A stretch of 8,072 nt of DNA from Microcaldota archaeon (GCA_021785375.1 JAJYFQ010000028.1:1-8072); one strand, 5' to 3'; numbered from the stretch's first letter, positions 1-6,144 are shown. Made by a program: numbers and translations. Notes: generated by a model not told the origin, from the sequence alone.

Positions 1-1
1 G

Positions 2-574
2 ACAGCGCGCCATGTGGTCGAGACGCTGACAACCAACCCTAACTTCGAGAAGAAGATAGCGAAGGAGCGCCTTGTGCACCACAAGGGCAGGCACGGCGTC
101 TTCGTCACGATAGAGCACTACCCGACAAAGAGCCTCAGGGGATGCATCGGCTTCACCAAGCCGATAGCTCCTGTCGGAGACCTGCTTGTAGAGGCCGCGA
201 TAGCGGCTGCGAGCGAGGATCCCAGGTTCGTGCCAGTCTCGCACATGGAGCTCGACAGCATAACAATCGAGGCAAGCATACTCACAGAGCCCGTGACGCT
301 GAAGGCGAAGAGCCCCGCGTCACTGCCAAAGCAGATAAAGGTAGGAAGGGACGGTCTCATAGTGAGCTACGGTTACACGAGCGGACTGCTCCTTCCGATA
401 GTTGCTGTCGAGGAGCACTGGGACGCGGCCACGTTTCTCGACAATGTCTGCATAAAGGCCGGCCTCGCTGAGCACTCGTGGAAGACACACAATGTCTCCT
501 TATTCAGATTCTCGACCCAGGTCTTCAGGGAGAGGGAGCCGAGGGGCGAGATAGAGGAAGTCCTGCTCAGGTAA
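2..574 (+). CDS. AMMECR1 family protein, 5'-partial
   Basis: C-terminal part of an AMMECR1-domain protein; the frame is open to the left edge of the window. The first candidate start inside the window is a GTG at 14, but codons before it read T-A-R-H and align with the A-R of the first helix of archaeal homologues (a motif like LARRAIEEYL), so the true start is probably upstream. The family signature LRGCIGF lies about 45 residues into the visible part. It is followed by a DPRF motif, a DGLIV strand and a SGLLLP...W...FL segment, all typical of the fold. The protein ends with TAA, 20 bases before the polymerase gene, which suggests co-transcription. The family is widespread in archaea and eukaryotes, often linked by context to MEMO1-like and radical-SAM proteins, but has no firmly established reaction. 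Family call is strong; function is unknown. Confidence 0.92.
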   Translation, partial: TARHVVETLTTNPNFEKKIAKERLVHHKGRHGVFVTIEHYPTKSLRGCIGFTKPIAPVGDLLVEAAIAAASEDPRFVPVSHMELDSITIEASILTEPVTLKAKSPASLPKQIKVGRDGLIVSYGYTSGLLLPIVAVEEHWDAATFLDNVCIKAGLAEHSWKTHNVSLFRFSTQVFREREPRGEIEEVLLR

Positions 575-584
575 CTTCAGCTGC

Positions 585-588
585 GGTG
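585..588 (+). promoter_or_regulatory. Ribosome binding site deciding the polymerase start
   Basis: GGTG six bases before the ATG at 595. It favours this start over the in-frame codons that lie inside the AMMECR1 gene and over the ATG at 607. Confidence 0.5.
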
Positions 589-594
589 CACTCT

Positions 595-1665
595 ATGCAG
601 ATCATCATGCTCATAGACATGGACTACTTCTTCGTCGCGTGCGAGGAGCTGCGGCGCCCTGAGATAAAAGATAAGCCCACCATAGTTGGATCAGATCCGA
701 AGCAGGGAGAGGGCCGCGGGGTCGTGATGACATGCAACTACCCCGCAAGGAAGTTTGGGGTAAGGAGCGGCATGCCGATCTCCCAGGCCTACAGGATAAA
801 GTCCGACGCGATCTATATCCCCATGGATTATGACTTATACGAGAAGATATCAAAGGATGTGATGAAGGTTGTCAAGTCCTTCGCAGACAGATTCGAGCAG
901 GTTAGCGTTGACGAGGCCTTCATCGACGTCTCGAAGAAGATAAAGTCGTACGAAGACTCTCTTGATTATGCAAAGAGGATAAAGGACACGATAAAGGAGA
1001 AGACAGGGCTTCCCTGCACCATCGGCATAAGCACCAACAAGCTGATGGCCAAGATGGCATGTGAGGCCGGAAAGCCAAATGGGATCAGGCTGGTCAGGGA
1101 AGAGGACGTGAAGGAGTTCCTCAATGGGAAGGAGCTGGACGACCTCTACGGCATAGGAAAGAAGACGAAGGAGAAGCTCGAGGCAATGGGATACAAGACC
1201 ATCGGGGAACTTGCAAAGGCTAATACGATGGACCTGATGGAAAGGTTCGGATCCTTCGGCGTGGAGATCCAGAAGTACGCGAACGGAATCGACGAGAGCA
1301 AGGTCGAGGAGAACTACGAAGTGAAGTCGATAGGAAGGGAGAAGACATTCGAGAAGGACACTGCAGATCGTGACACCGTCACAACCGCAATAAGGAAGCT
1401 CTCTGACGAGGTAATCGGCGAGGTGAAGAAGGCCGGGCTCACATTCAAGGCGGTCACTGTCAAGCTGCGCTATGGCGATTTCACAGAGCATCTCAAGAGC
1501 AGGAGCATAAGGAGATCCGACGATGCCGGCGATCTCGCATCCAATGCGGTGGACCTATACCTGAGGTACTCGGACAAGTCAAGGCCGATGAGGAAGATCG
1601 GCGTAAGGGTCTCCGATCTCACGAAGGCAAGGGGCCAGAAGAAGATCGGAGAGTTCACGTCATGA
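595..1665 (+). CDS. dinB: Y-family DNA polymerase IV (Dpo4/Dbh/DinB type)
   Basis: Translesion DNA polymerase of 356 aa that copies past damaged template bases. The frame is open further upstream (to 478), but that part overlaps the AMMECR1 gene. The ATG at 595 is preferred because GGTG (585-588) sits 6 bases before it and the protein then starts like Dpo4 (352 aa). An ATG at 607 is the alternative. Visible motifs: palm metal ligands D8 (in LIDMDYFF) and D106/E107 (in SVDEAFID), steric-gate F13, finger motif YPARKFGVRSGMP (49-61), thumb helix-hairpin-helix around LYGIGKKTKEKL (184-195), and a little-finger domain from about 243. The last residues, Q348-KKIGEF-T355, fit a slightly degenerate PCNA-interacting PIP box, as found at the end of Dpo4. 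All catalytic residues are present, so it should be active. Confidence 0.96.
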   Translation: MQIIMLIDMDYFFVACEELRRPEIKDKPTIVGSDPKQGEGRGVVMTCNYPARKFGVRSGMPISQAYRIKSDAIYIPMDYDLYEKISKDVMKVVKSFADRFEQVSVDEAFIDVSKKIKSYEDSLDYAKRIKDTIKEKTGLPCTIGISTNKLMAKMACEAGKPNGIRLVREEDVKEFLNGKELDDLYGIGKKTKEKLEAMGYKTIGELAKANTMDLMERFGSFGVEIQKYANGIDESKVEENYEVKSIGREKTFEKDTADRDTVTTAIRKLSDEVIGEVKKAGLTFKAVTVKLRYGDFTEHLKSRSIRRSDDAGDLASNAVDLYLRYSDKSRPMRKIGVRVSDLTKARGQKKIGEFTS

Positions 1666-1709
1666 CGATGCGCCATGGCTATGCGGTCCTTCAGAATCAG
1701 AGAAAATGC

Positions 1710-1717
1710 TTATATAA
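1710..1717 (+). promoter_or_regulatory. TATA box of the HAD phosphatase gene
   Basis: TTATATAA preceded by an A-rich stretch (agaaaatgc) that could act as a BRE. Transcription about 26 bases downstream would begin near 1740, just before the ATG at 1747. This gives a very short leader and rules out the in-frame ATG at 1675, which lies upstream of the box. Confidence 0.7.
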
Positions 1718-1746
1718 GGAAAAATCGATACATACGTGTGGTACTT

Positions 1747-2376
1747 ATGGAGTCTGAAAATGTAGCGCTCTTCGACATGGATGGAACACTCTGCGACCTG
1801 CGTGGCCAGCTCCGCAAGGACATGGATGCGCTAAGAGACCCGGAGGAGCGGGAATTCACCGGAAATATCGAGGTTCTCAAGTTTGCCCCTCCTCACGTTC
1901 AGAAGAGGGCCGACATGATAAAGTCATCACCCGAGTGGTGGGCCAACCTTCCAAAGCTGCCGCTGGGATTCGATGTTCTGAGGTCAGCCCAGGATCTTGG
2001 GTACAAGATAATGGTTCTCACCAAGGGTTCAAGGAGGTATCCCGCATCGTGGGAGGGCAAGAAGCTGTGGGTCGATAGGCAGTTAGGCTCGGGTGTCAAG
2101 CTGACCATTACAGAAGACAAAGGGCTTGTATACGGAAAGGCTCTGGTGGATGACTTTCCGCCTTATATAGACGGCTGGCTTAAATGGAGAAGCCGCGGCC
2201 TCGTCATCCTGCCTGACAACGATAAGAACAGGGACTATGGACACCCGCAGGTGCTTAGGTACGACGGCTCAAACCTCGATGAGGTAAGGGCCGCGCTGGA
2301 ACAGCGCCTGCATGGGCCGACCGATCTCAGTCAGATAAGCAGGGGAGGACAGGAGGCCAGGCTGCGCGTCCGCTGA
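1747..2376 (+). CDS. HAD-superfamily phosphatase, 5'(3')-deoxyribonucleotidase (NT5C)-like
   Basis: A 209-aa HAD hydrolase. The start at 1747 is chosen because the frame's earlier ATGs (1675, 1681) precede the TATA box and encode an unconserved basic stretch. HAD motif I is FDMDGTLCD, with nucleophile D10 and acid/base D12. Motif II is VLTKG, with T92. Motif III Lys is K125, in TEDKGLVYGKALVDD, and motif IV acids are D135/D136. The spacing and wording of TEDK...LVDD closely follow the mammalian cytosolic/mitochondrial deoxyribonucleotidases (TRDK...LIDD), and P62-E-W-W with LPLGFDVLR also matches the cap region. This suggests dephosphorylation of nucleoside monophosphates, perhaps nucleotide-pool control, but substrate cannot be read from sequence. 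The last 20 or so residues are polar and probably disordered. The stop lies 3 bases from the convergent copA stop, leaving no room for separate terminators. Confidence 0.78.
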   Translation: MESENVALFDMDGTLCDLRGQLRKDMDALRDPEEREFTGNIEVLKFAPPHVQKRADMIKSSPEWWANLPKLPLGFDVLRSAQDLGYKIMVLTKGSRRYPASWEGKKLWVDRQLGSGVKLTITEDKGLVYGKALVDDFPPYIDGWLKWRSRGLVILPDNDKNRDYGHPQVLRYDGSNLDEVRAALEQRLHGPTDLSQISRGGQEARLRVR

Positions 2377-2379
2377 TCC

Positions 2380-4452
2380 TTATCGGACTCTGAATCTCGA
2401 GAGCAGCAGCGAATTTGATACGACTGTAACGGAGCTGAACGCCATCGCCAGCGCCGAGAGCATGGGAAGGAAGCCGTATATGCTTACGGTGAAGAAGGGG
2501 ATCAGAGCCCCAGCGGCCACGGGGATCAGGACAGTGTTGTACCCGAATGCCCAGAAGAGGTTCTGCCTTATCTTCGACATCGTCCTCCTTCCCAATATTA
2601 AGGCGACGAATGCATCATAGACCCGGTTCCTCACCAGGATTATGCTGCCTGCCTGTATCGCCACGTCAGTCCCTGCACCGATCGCTATTCCGACATCCGC
2701 CTTTGTGAGCGCCGGTGCGTCATTGACCCCGTCCCCTATCATCGCGACCGTCTTTCCCTCCTTCTGCAGCTCTGCTATCTTTTCCATCTTGTCCCCTGGC
2801 TTCGATTGATAGACCACATTCTTTATGCCGAGCTGACCTGCTATCGCGTCTGCAACCCTCTCGTTGTCTCCAGTCACGAGCCAGATGTCGTATCCATTAT
2901 GCGAGAATGCGCTGATAGCCTTCTTGCTGTCCTCTTTCAGCACGTCCGCAAGCGCTATGAGCCCGATGATCCTGCCGTCGACACCCACTATGAGTGTGGT
3001 CTTGCCGTCCGACTCGAGCTTCTGCACCTGCCGTTCCACCGCATCGACCTGCTCCTTCGCAAAGAGATCCCTGTTGCCAACCGCGATTCTCCTTCCCTGC
3101 CTGTCGAGTGCCGTGACCCCGCTGCCAGGCCTGTACGAGAACTGGGTGGGAAAGCCTACCTTGACATTGTGTTTCGCAGCCATCCCAATTATCGACCTTC
3201 CGATCACATGCTCAGAGTTCGTCTCGGCAACAGCCGCAAATTCCAGGACATCATTCTCAATGTACCCCGCAAGCGGCACTATATCGGTAACCTCCGGCCT
3301 TCCCTTTGTAAGGGTTCCCGTCTTGTCCAGTACAACCGTATCAACCCTGCTTGCCTTCTGGAGGCTCTCTCCAGACTTTACGAGTATGCCGTTCCTCGCC
3401 GACCATCCTGATGATACCAGCAGCGCCGCCGGTGTCGCAATCCCCAGTGCGCATGGGCATGCGATGATCAGGACGCTAACGAATATAAGTATGGATACAT
3501 TGACTCCAATCCCGCCGACATAATGCCAGGACAGCGCCGCAGCAAGGCCGATGAGAATGACGATCGGGACGAAATAGGACGACACTTTGTCGGCGAGTTT
3601 CTGTATGGGTACCTTGCTCGATGCGGCATCCTTGACTATCTTTATTATCTGGACAAGTGCGGTATCCTCGCCGACCTTTGCGGCCCTTATCCTGAGAGAA
3701 CTCGTCGAGTTTATGGTTCCCCCTGTCACCGCGTCACCTGACCTCTTCGTTACAGGCATGCTCTCGCCGGTGATCATGGACTCGTCTACGGAGCTCTCCC
3801 CCTGGACAACAACTGAGTCCGTGGGGATCTTCTCCCCTGGTTTTACGAGAAGGGTCTCCCCGACCTTTATCTGTTCGATCGGGATGTCCGTAACCTTCTC
3901 ACCATCAACGAGGTGTGCGATCTTCGGCTGCAAGGCCACAAGCGCCGATACCGCGCTCGATGCCTTGGACTCCGCGAGCCTCTGCATGTACGTTCCCGTA
4001 AGTATCAGCGATATTATGATGGTCGATGTGTCATAGTAGACTCCTCCGGTGGGAAAGACCGACGGGAGGATCACGACCACGGTACTGTATGCCCAGGCTG
4101 CGCTGGTGCCTATCGCTATGAGAGTATCCATATTCGCCGACCTGTTCTTTACCGCGTCGACTATTCCTGCATAGAACCTCCTCCCGGCATAGAACTGGAC
4201 TACGCTTGCAAGAGCAAGCATCACGTAATTGCCATAGCTCACCGCAAACACGTACGTAAGCGCGGCGACTACCAGGGTGAGAGACCACGATACTGCGAGC
4301 GAGACCCTAAGGTCCTTCATCTCCCTCTCCGGCTTCTCGAACTGTATTTTGCAGCTGGTGCTGCAGAAGTAGTACCTCCTTCCCTGGCTCTCGCTGATCA
4401 GTTTTGACGACTTCTCGTCGACGTACATTCCGCATATCGGGTCTGTGGCCAT
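2380..4452 (-). CDS. copA: Cu(I)-translocating P1B-type ATPase with N-terminal YHS/TRASH domain (CopA)
   Basis: Membrane pump of 690 aa that exports Cu(I)/Ag(I) using ATP. In place of the usual HMA domain it begins with a YHS/TRASH metal-binding domain (Cys7, Cys30, Cys34; about residues 1-45). Eight membrane helices are expected, near 49-70, 75-90, 105-130, 140-157, 293-310, 317-345, 630-652 and 655-677. Key motifs: actuator TGE (228-230), membrane CPC (332-334), phosphorylated D376 in DKTGTLT, ATP-site E410, H415, G443 and G445, TGDN (527-530) and GDGVND (573-578). Y638-N639 in helix 7 and M670..S673-S674 in helix 8 match the Cu(I) (P1B-1) class. The normally conserved Pro after H415 is Val (SEHV, not SEHP). 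AGGT lies 6 bases before the ATG. It is the last gene of a three-gene unit, 8 bases after the 49-aa mini-protein. Confidence 0.96.
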   Translation of the reverse strand: MATDPICGMYVDEKSSKLISESQGRRYYFCSTSCKIQFEKPEREMKDLRVSLAVSWSLTLVVAALTYVFAVSYGNYVMLALASVVQFYAGRRFYAGIVDAVKNRSANMDTLIAIGTSAAWAYSTVVVILPSVFPTGGVYYDTSTIIISLILTGTYMQRLAESKASSAVSALVALQPKIAHLVDGEKVTDIPIEQIKVGETLLVKPGEKIPTDSVVVQGESSVDESMITGESMPVTKRSGDAVTGGTINSTSSLRIRAAKVGEDTALVQIIKIVKDAASSKVPIQKLADKVSSYFVPIVILIGLAAALSWHYVGGIGVNVSILIFVSVLIIACPCALGIATPAALLVSSGWSARNGILVKSGESLQKASRVDTVVLDKTGTLTKGRPEVTDIVPLAGYIENDVLEFAAVAETNSEHVIGRSIIGMAAKHNVKVGFPTQFSYRPGSGVTALDRQGRRIAVGNRDLFAKEQVDAVERQVQKLESDGKTTLIVGVDGRIIGLIALADVLKEDSKKAISAFSHNGYDIWLVTGDNERVADAIAGQLGIKNVVYQSKPGDKMEKIAELQKEGKTVAMIGDGVNDAPALTKADVGIAIGAGTDVAIQAGSIILVRNRVYDAFVALILGRRTMSKIRQNLFWAFGYNTVLIPVAAGALIPFFTVSIYGFLPMLSALAMAFSSVTVVSNSLLLSRFRVR

Positions 4453-4460
4453 AATACTAC

Positions 4461-4610
4461 CTATGCTCTTCTCCCTGCGCCTGCTTCTATAGACTGCTCT
4501 CCTATCTTGAGATTGCAGCTGTCATGAGTAGAGCACCAACCATGGCACTTCTCAGCAAGCTCCCTGCTCCTGTAGTGCAGCCCGCAGATGCTGCACTTAT
4601 ACTCTGCCAT
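4461..4610 (-). CDS. 49-aa Cys/His-rich mini-protein, probable metal-binding knuckle
   Basis: Small protein beginning MAEYKCSICGLHY and ending at TAG. It has five Cys (6, 9, 22, 26, 32) and three His (12, 23, 29). The pattern C-x2-C-x2-H, then C22-H-x2-C26, H29 and C32 is dense enough to bind one zinc or copper ion, perhaps two. I recall similar short archaeal proteins with a CxxCG...AEKC..WC..H.SCN pattern, but I cannot name a family or function with certainty. It lies 2 bases after the 45-aa YHS gene and 8 bases before copA, so it is almost certainly co-transcribed and translationally coupled with them. A role as a copper carrier, copper sensor or small zinc-finger regulator is inference from context. 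The final ten residues are polar and unlikely to be folded. Confidence 0.8.
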   Translation of the reverse strand: MAEYKCSICGLHYRSRELAEKCHGWCSTHDSCNLKIGEQSIEAGAGRRA

Positions 4611-4612
4611 TG

Positions 4613-4750
4613 TTACTTCACGTAGCTATCCGGGCTCTTGTCGAAGCTCTGCTTGCAGCTTGCCGAGCAGAAAGCGTAGGTCCTGCCCTTATGGCTGCTC
4701 TTGAACTTCGAACTCTCGTCCACTTCCATGTTGCATACGGGGTCTTTCAT
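4613..4750 (-). CDS. 45-aa stand-alone YHS/TRASH metal-binding protein
   Basis: The whole protein is one YHS/TRASH domain: MKDPVCNM at the start and YAFCSASCKQSFDKSP towards the end. Cys6, Cys28 and Cys32 give C-x21-C-x3-C, within the published TRASH spacing (C-x19-22-C-x3-C), a domain linked to heavy-metal sensing, trafficking and resistance. AGGTG ends 5 bases before the ATG, and a TATA-like box lies about 35 bases upstream, making this the first gene of the YHS / mini-protein / copA unit. It is 24/45 identical, without gaps, to the other stand-alone copy (5856-5999) and clearly similar to the ATPase N-terminus. By analogy with archaeal copper clusters that carry a TRASH metallochaperone beside CopA, it probably hands copper to the pump; that role is inferred. 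Metal identity is unproven. Confidence 0.88.
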   Translation of the reverse strand: MKDPVCNMEVDESSKFKSSHKGRTYAFCSASCKQSFDKSPDSYVK

Positions 4751-4755
4751 CTTTA

Positions 4756-4760
4756 CACCT
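4756..4760 (-). promoter_or_regulatory. Ribosome binding site of the 45-aa YHS gene
   Basis: AGGTG on the minus strand with a 5-base spacer to the ATG at 4750. It is one of the better Shine-Dalgarno matches here and supports translation of this very short gene. Confidence 0.6.
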
Positions 4761-4761
4761 A

Positions 4762-4772
4762 TCAATACTTGA
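4762..4772. promoter_or_regulatory. Possible operator: TCAA-N3-TTGA inverted repeat
   Basis: A perfect 4-base inverted repeat with a 3-base centre, lying between the TATA-like box (4781-4788) and the ATG of the first gene of the copA unit, about where transcription should begin. The position suits a repressor site, but the arms are short and chance is a real possibility. Confidence 0.25.
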
Positions 4773-4780
4773 CAACCTTC

Positions 4781-4788
4781 ATATTTAT
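4781..4788 (-). promoter_or_regulatory. TATA box of the YHS / mini-protein / copA unit
   Basis: Minus-strand ATAAATAT, about 35 bases before the ATG at 4750. The expected transcript start is near 4760, leaving a short leader that just includes the AGGTG ribosome site. Confidence 0.6.
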
Positions 4789-4820
4789 CTCTTGGCGTTT
4801 AAACTGCCCAAGGCCATGGT

Positions 4821-5474
4821 CTATTCAACAACTACCCTGCCGTACATGCCCTTCTGGGCGTGGCCGGAGACGGTGCAGATATAGTACGCGCTGCCCTCCA
4901 CAGTAAAGCGGATGCTCTGGCTCGTGTATACTCTTGAAGACGACGGGTTGAGCATGATGCTTGTGGCCTGTGAAGACATCATCGTGTACATCATGTTGTA
5001 AGGATAAGGAGGGCCGAAGCCGGTGAGTGTCAGGGAGTGCGTTGCATCCGTATCCACATTGACTATGATCATTGTGACGTTTGCCCCTTTCCTGAAGATC
5101 AGGGTTGGGTTGGTAAGATTGTCTATGACGAATGAGTACATGCTCTGGCCCGGACTCATCGGTCCCATCAGCACAACCAGTCTCACGTTGCTGGTGTTGA
5201 ACGATAGGGTACTGTTGGAGACCTCTGCATTGGAGGCCGTTGACTCAAGGGAAGCAAGCTGGCTCGCATTCAGCTTCATGACCTCTCCGGCCGAGCTCCA
5301 ATACTGCATCATTCCTACATTGCCGTAATAGCTGCCTGCCACTGTAACGTGCTGGCGATGCCAGACGTATGGCGAAGATGGCAGCGCAAATGCCAGGACA
5401 AGAATTGCCAGGGTGACCACGACCGGCACGGCCACCTTGTATACGCCCCTCCTTGACCCGCTTCCCCTTGCCAT
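4821..5474 (-). CDS. Membrane-anchored type-1 copper cupredoxin, rusticyanin/sulfocyanin-like
   Basis: A 217-aa blue copper protein, probably an electron carrier on the outer face of the membrane. The frame is open further upstream (to 5678), but that part overlaps the preceding gene. The ATG at 5474 follows AGGTG, which overlaps the preceding TAG, with a 5-base spacer. A basic N-terminus (MARGSGSRRGVYK) and one hydrophobic helix (about 13-31) form a signal anchor. The C-terminal cupredoxin fold has H146 in THSLTLTGFGPPY and the cluster C200-TVSG-H205-AQKG-M210. This C-x4-H-x4-M is the type-1 copper site, and YYICTVSGHAQKGMYG closely resembles the end of rusticyanin. Several NxS/NxT sequons occur. 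Met-rich patches (M161, M162, M165, M166; M103, M106, M112) are unusual and might bind Cu(I). Such proteins serve in iron or terminal-oxidase electron transfer in acidophiles; the partner here is unknown. Confidence 0.88.
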   Translation of the reverse strand: MARGSGSRRGVYKVAVPVVVTLAILVLAFALPSSPYVWHRQHVTVAGSYYGNVGMMQYWSSAGEVMKLNASQLASLESTASNAEVSNSTLSFNTSNVRLVVLMGPMSPGQSMYSFVIDNLTNPTLIFRKGANVTMIIVNVDTDATHSLTLTGFGPPYPYNMMYTMMSSQATSIMLNPSSSRVYTSQSIRFTVEGSAYYICTVSGHAQKGMYGRVVVE

Positions 5475-5482
5475 TCCAGCAC

Positions 5483-5752
5483 CTACTCCAGTCTCAATGC
5501 CTGGTTGTACACCCATGCGGCTATGACGCCGACCACAGCCCCGCATATTATCGGGACAATGAAGTAGAGTACAGCAGAGCCTGCATACCCTACGCCAGCA
5601 CCATAATATCCCAGCATCCCGCTCATGTATCCGTACATGGGCATTCCTCCGAATCCGGCTCCCGCGTCGAACAGCCAAACAAGGACACCAATCACGGCTC
5701 CGGCTATTGCGGCCGCCTTGACGTTTATCTGTGGGAATGCCTGTTTTGTCAT
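5483..5752 (-). CDS. 89-aa two-helix membrane protein with Gly/Met/Tyr-rich loop
   Basis: Small integral membrane protein that I do not firmly recognise. Two hydrophobic helices lie at about 11-30 and 59-83. They are joined by a loop rich in Gly, Tyr and Met (GGMPMYGYMSGMLGYYGAG, from residue 35, with M37, M39, M43 and M46). The loop could contact Cu(I), which Met clusters can bind. The layout, ending in a Gly-rich second helix and AAWVYN, resembles short two-helix families such as DUF5676, but that is a recollection and not a search result. It ends 8 bases before the cupredoxin gene, whose ribosome site overlaps its stop codon, so the two are translationally coupled. An accessory role in copper loading or anchoring of the cupredoxin is inference. 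The start at 5752 follows a TATA-like box by about 36 bases. Confidence 0.78.
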   Translation of the reverse strand: MTKQAFPQINVKAAAIAGAVIGVLVWLFDAGAGFGGMPMYGYMSGMLGYYGAGVGYAGSAVLYFIVPIICGAVVGVIAAWVYNQALRLE

Positions 5753-5783
5753 GCTCTCACGGATACGGCGTAGTATGGGAGCA

Positions 5784-5791
5784 ATTAAAAA
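5784..5791 (-). promoter_or_regulatory. TATA-like box of the membrane protein / cupredoxin pair
   Basis: Minus-strand TTTTTAAT about 36 bases before the ATG at 5752; predicted transcript start near 5761. It lies in the 103-base gap after the upstream YHS gene, which otherwise shows nothing recognisable. It suggests the pair has its own promoter. Confidence 0.45.
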
Positions 5792-5855
5792 GCATGCAGT
5801 ATCCTTCAGGCCAGTGGGTCAGGCTTTTGCACCGTTAAGCCAATGGCCGTCAGGT

Positions 5856-5999
5856 CTACTTCGCGTAGGCCTGCGGGTTCTTGTCGAAGGTGGCCTTGCA
5901 GGCCTCCGAGCAGAAGTAGTACTTCTTCCCCTTGTAGGGGCTCCTTAGCTTTGGATCTTCCTCAACGTCCATTCCACAGACCGGATCGTTCATTCCCAT
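5856..5999 (-). CDS. 47-aa stand-alone YHS/TRASH metal-binding protein
   Basis: A single-domain YHS/TRASH protein: MGMNDPVCGMDV near the start, YYFCSEACKATFDKNP near the end. Cys8, Cys30 and Cys34 (C-x21-C-x3-C) are the likely metal ligands. It shares 24 of 45 aligned positions with the other stand-alone copy and is also similar to the first 45 residues of the Cu ATPase, so the three probably arose by duplication. Two starts are possible, 5999 and 5993. The first has AGAGG seven bases upstream, but the TATA box is so close that transcription may begin only a few bases before it, possibly leaderless. It is the most upstream gene of the minus-strand copper block and is divergent from the repeat protein at 6157. 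A metallochaperone or metal-buffering role is inferred from the domain and neighbours. Confidence 0.88.
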   Translation of the reverse strand: MGMNDPVCGMDVEEDPKLRSPYKGKKYYFCSEACKATFDKNPQAYAK

Positions 6000-6023
6000 C
6001 AAATATCCTCTTCACCATACAGG

Positions 6024-6031
6024 TATAAAAA
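6024..6031 (-). promoter_or_regulatory. TATA box of the 47-aa YHS gene
   Basis: Minus-strand TTTTTATA, 25-32 bases before the ATG at 5999, implying a leaderless or nearly leaderless message. It matches, letter for letter, the box of the divergent gene at 6067-6074. Confidence 0.6.
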
Positions 6032-6066
6032 TCGAACGACAGGGCCAATCTAATCTCTAGAAAATG

Positions 6067-6074
6067 TTTTTATA
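6067..6074 (+). promoter_or_regulatory. TATA box of the triple-repeat protein gene
   Basis: TTTTTATA preceded by AAAATG. The predicted transcript start is near 6097, leaving a leader of about 60 bases to the ATG at 6157, or about 25 to the ATG at 6121. Confidence 0.6.
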
Positions 6075-6144
6075 GGCGAATAAGCAAAGTAAGATTGCAA
6101 CTGAGTTAGAGTTCTGCGTGATGCGCTTGAGAACATTACAAAGC

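Noticed and set aside
478..594. N-terminal extension of the polymerase frame into the AMMECR1 gene
   Set aside because: It overlaps the well-conserved end of AMMECR1, has no similarity to polymerases, and a ribosome site supports ATG 595.
720..870. TGATGA strings resembling box C inside the polymerase gene
   Set aside because: They are ordinary codons in a conserved coding region with no paired box D/D' layout.
1675..1746. ATG 1675 or 1681 as the start of the HAD phosphatase
   Set aside because: Both lie upstream of the clear TATA box at 1710-1717; the HAD fold starts just after ATG 1747.
2806..4407. Long plus-strand open frames opposite copA
   Set aside because: They are antisense to a fully conserved ATPase and show no domain of their own; high GC and biased third positions explain them.
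5475..5678. Upstream extension of the cupredoxin frame
   Set aside because: It overlaps the 89-aa membrane protein gene, is full of Arg and Cys with no signal-like pattern, and a good ribosome site supports ATG 5474.
5753..5855. Additional small gene in the 103-base gap between the YHS gene and the membrane protein gene
   Set aside because: No frame gives a start with a ribosome site and a plausible protein; the gap appears to hold only a promoter.
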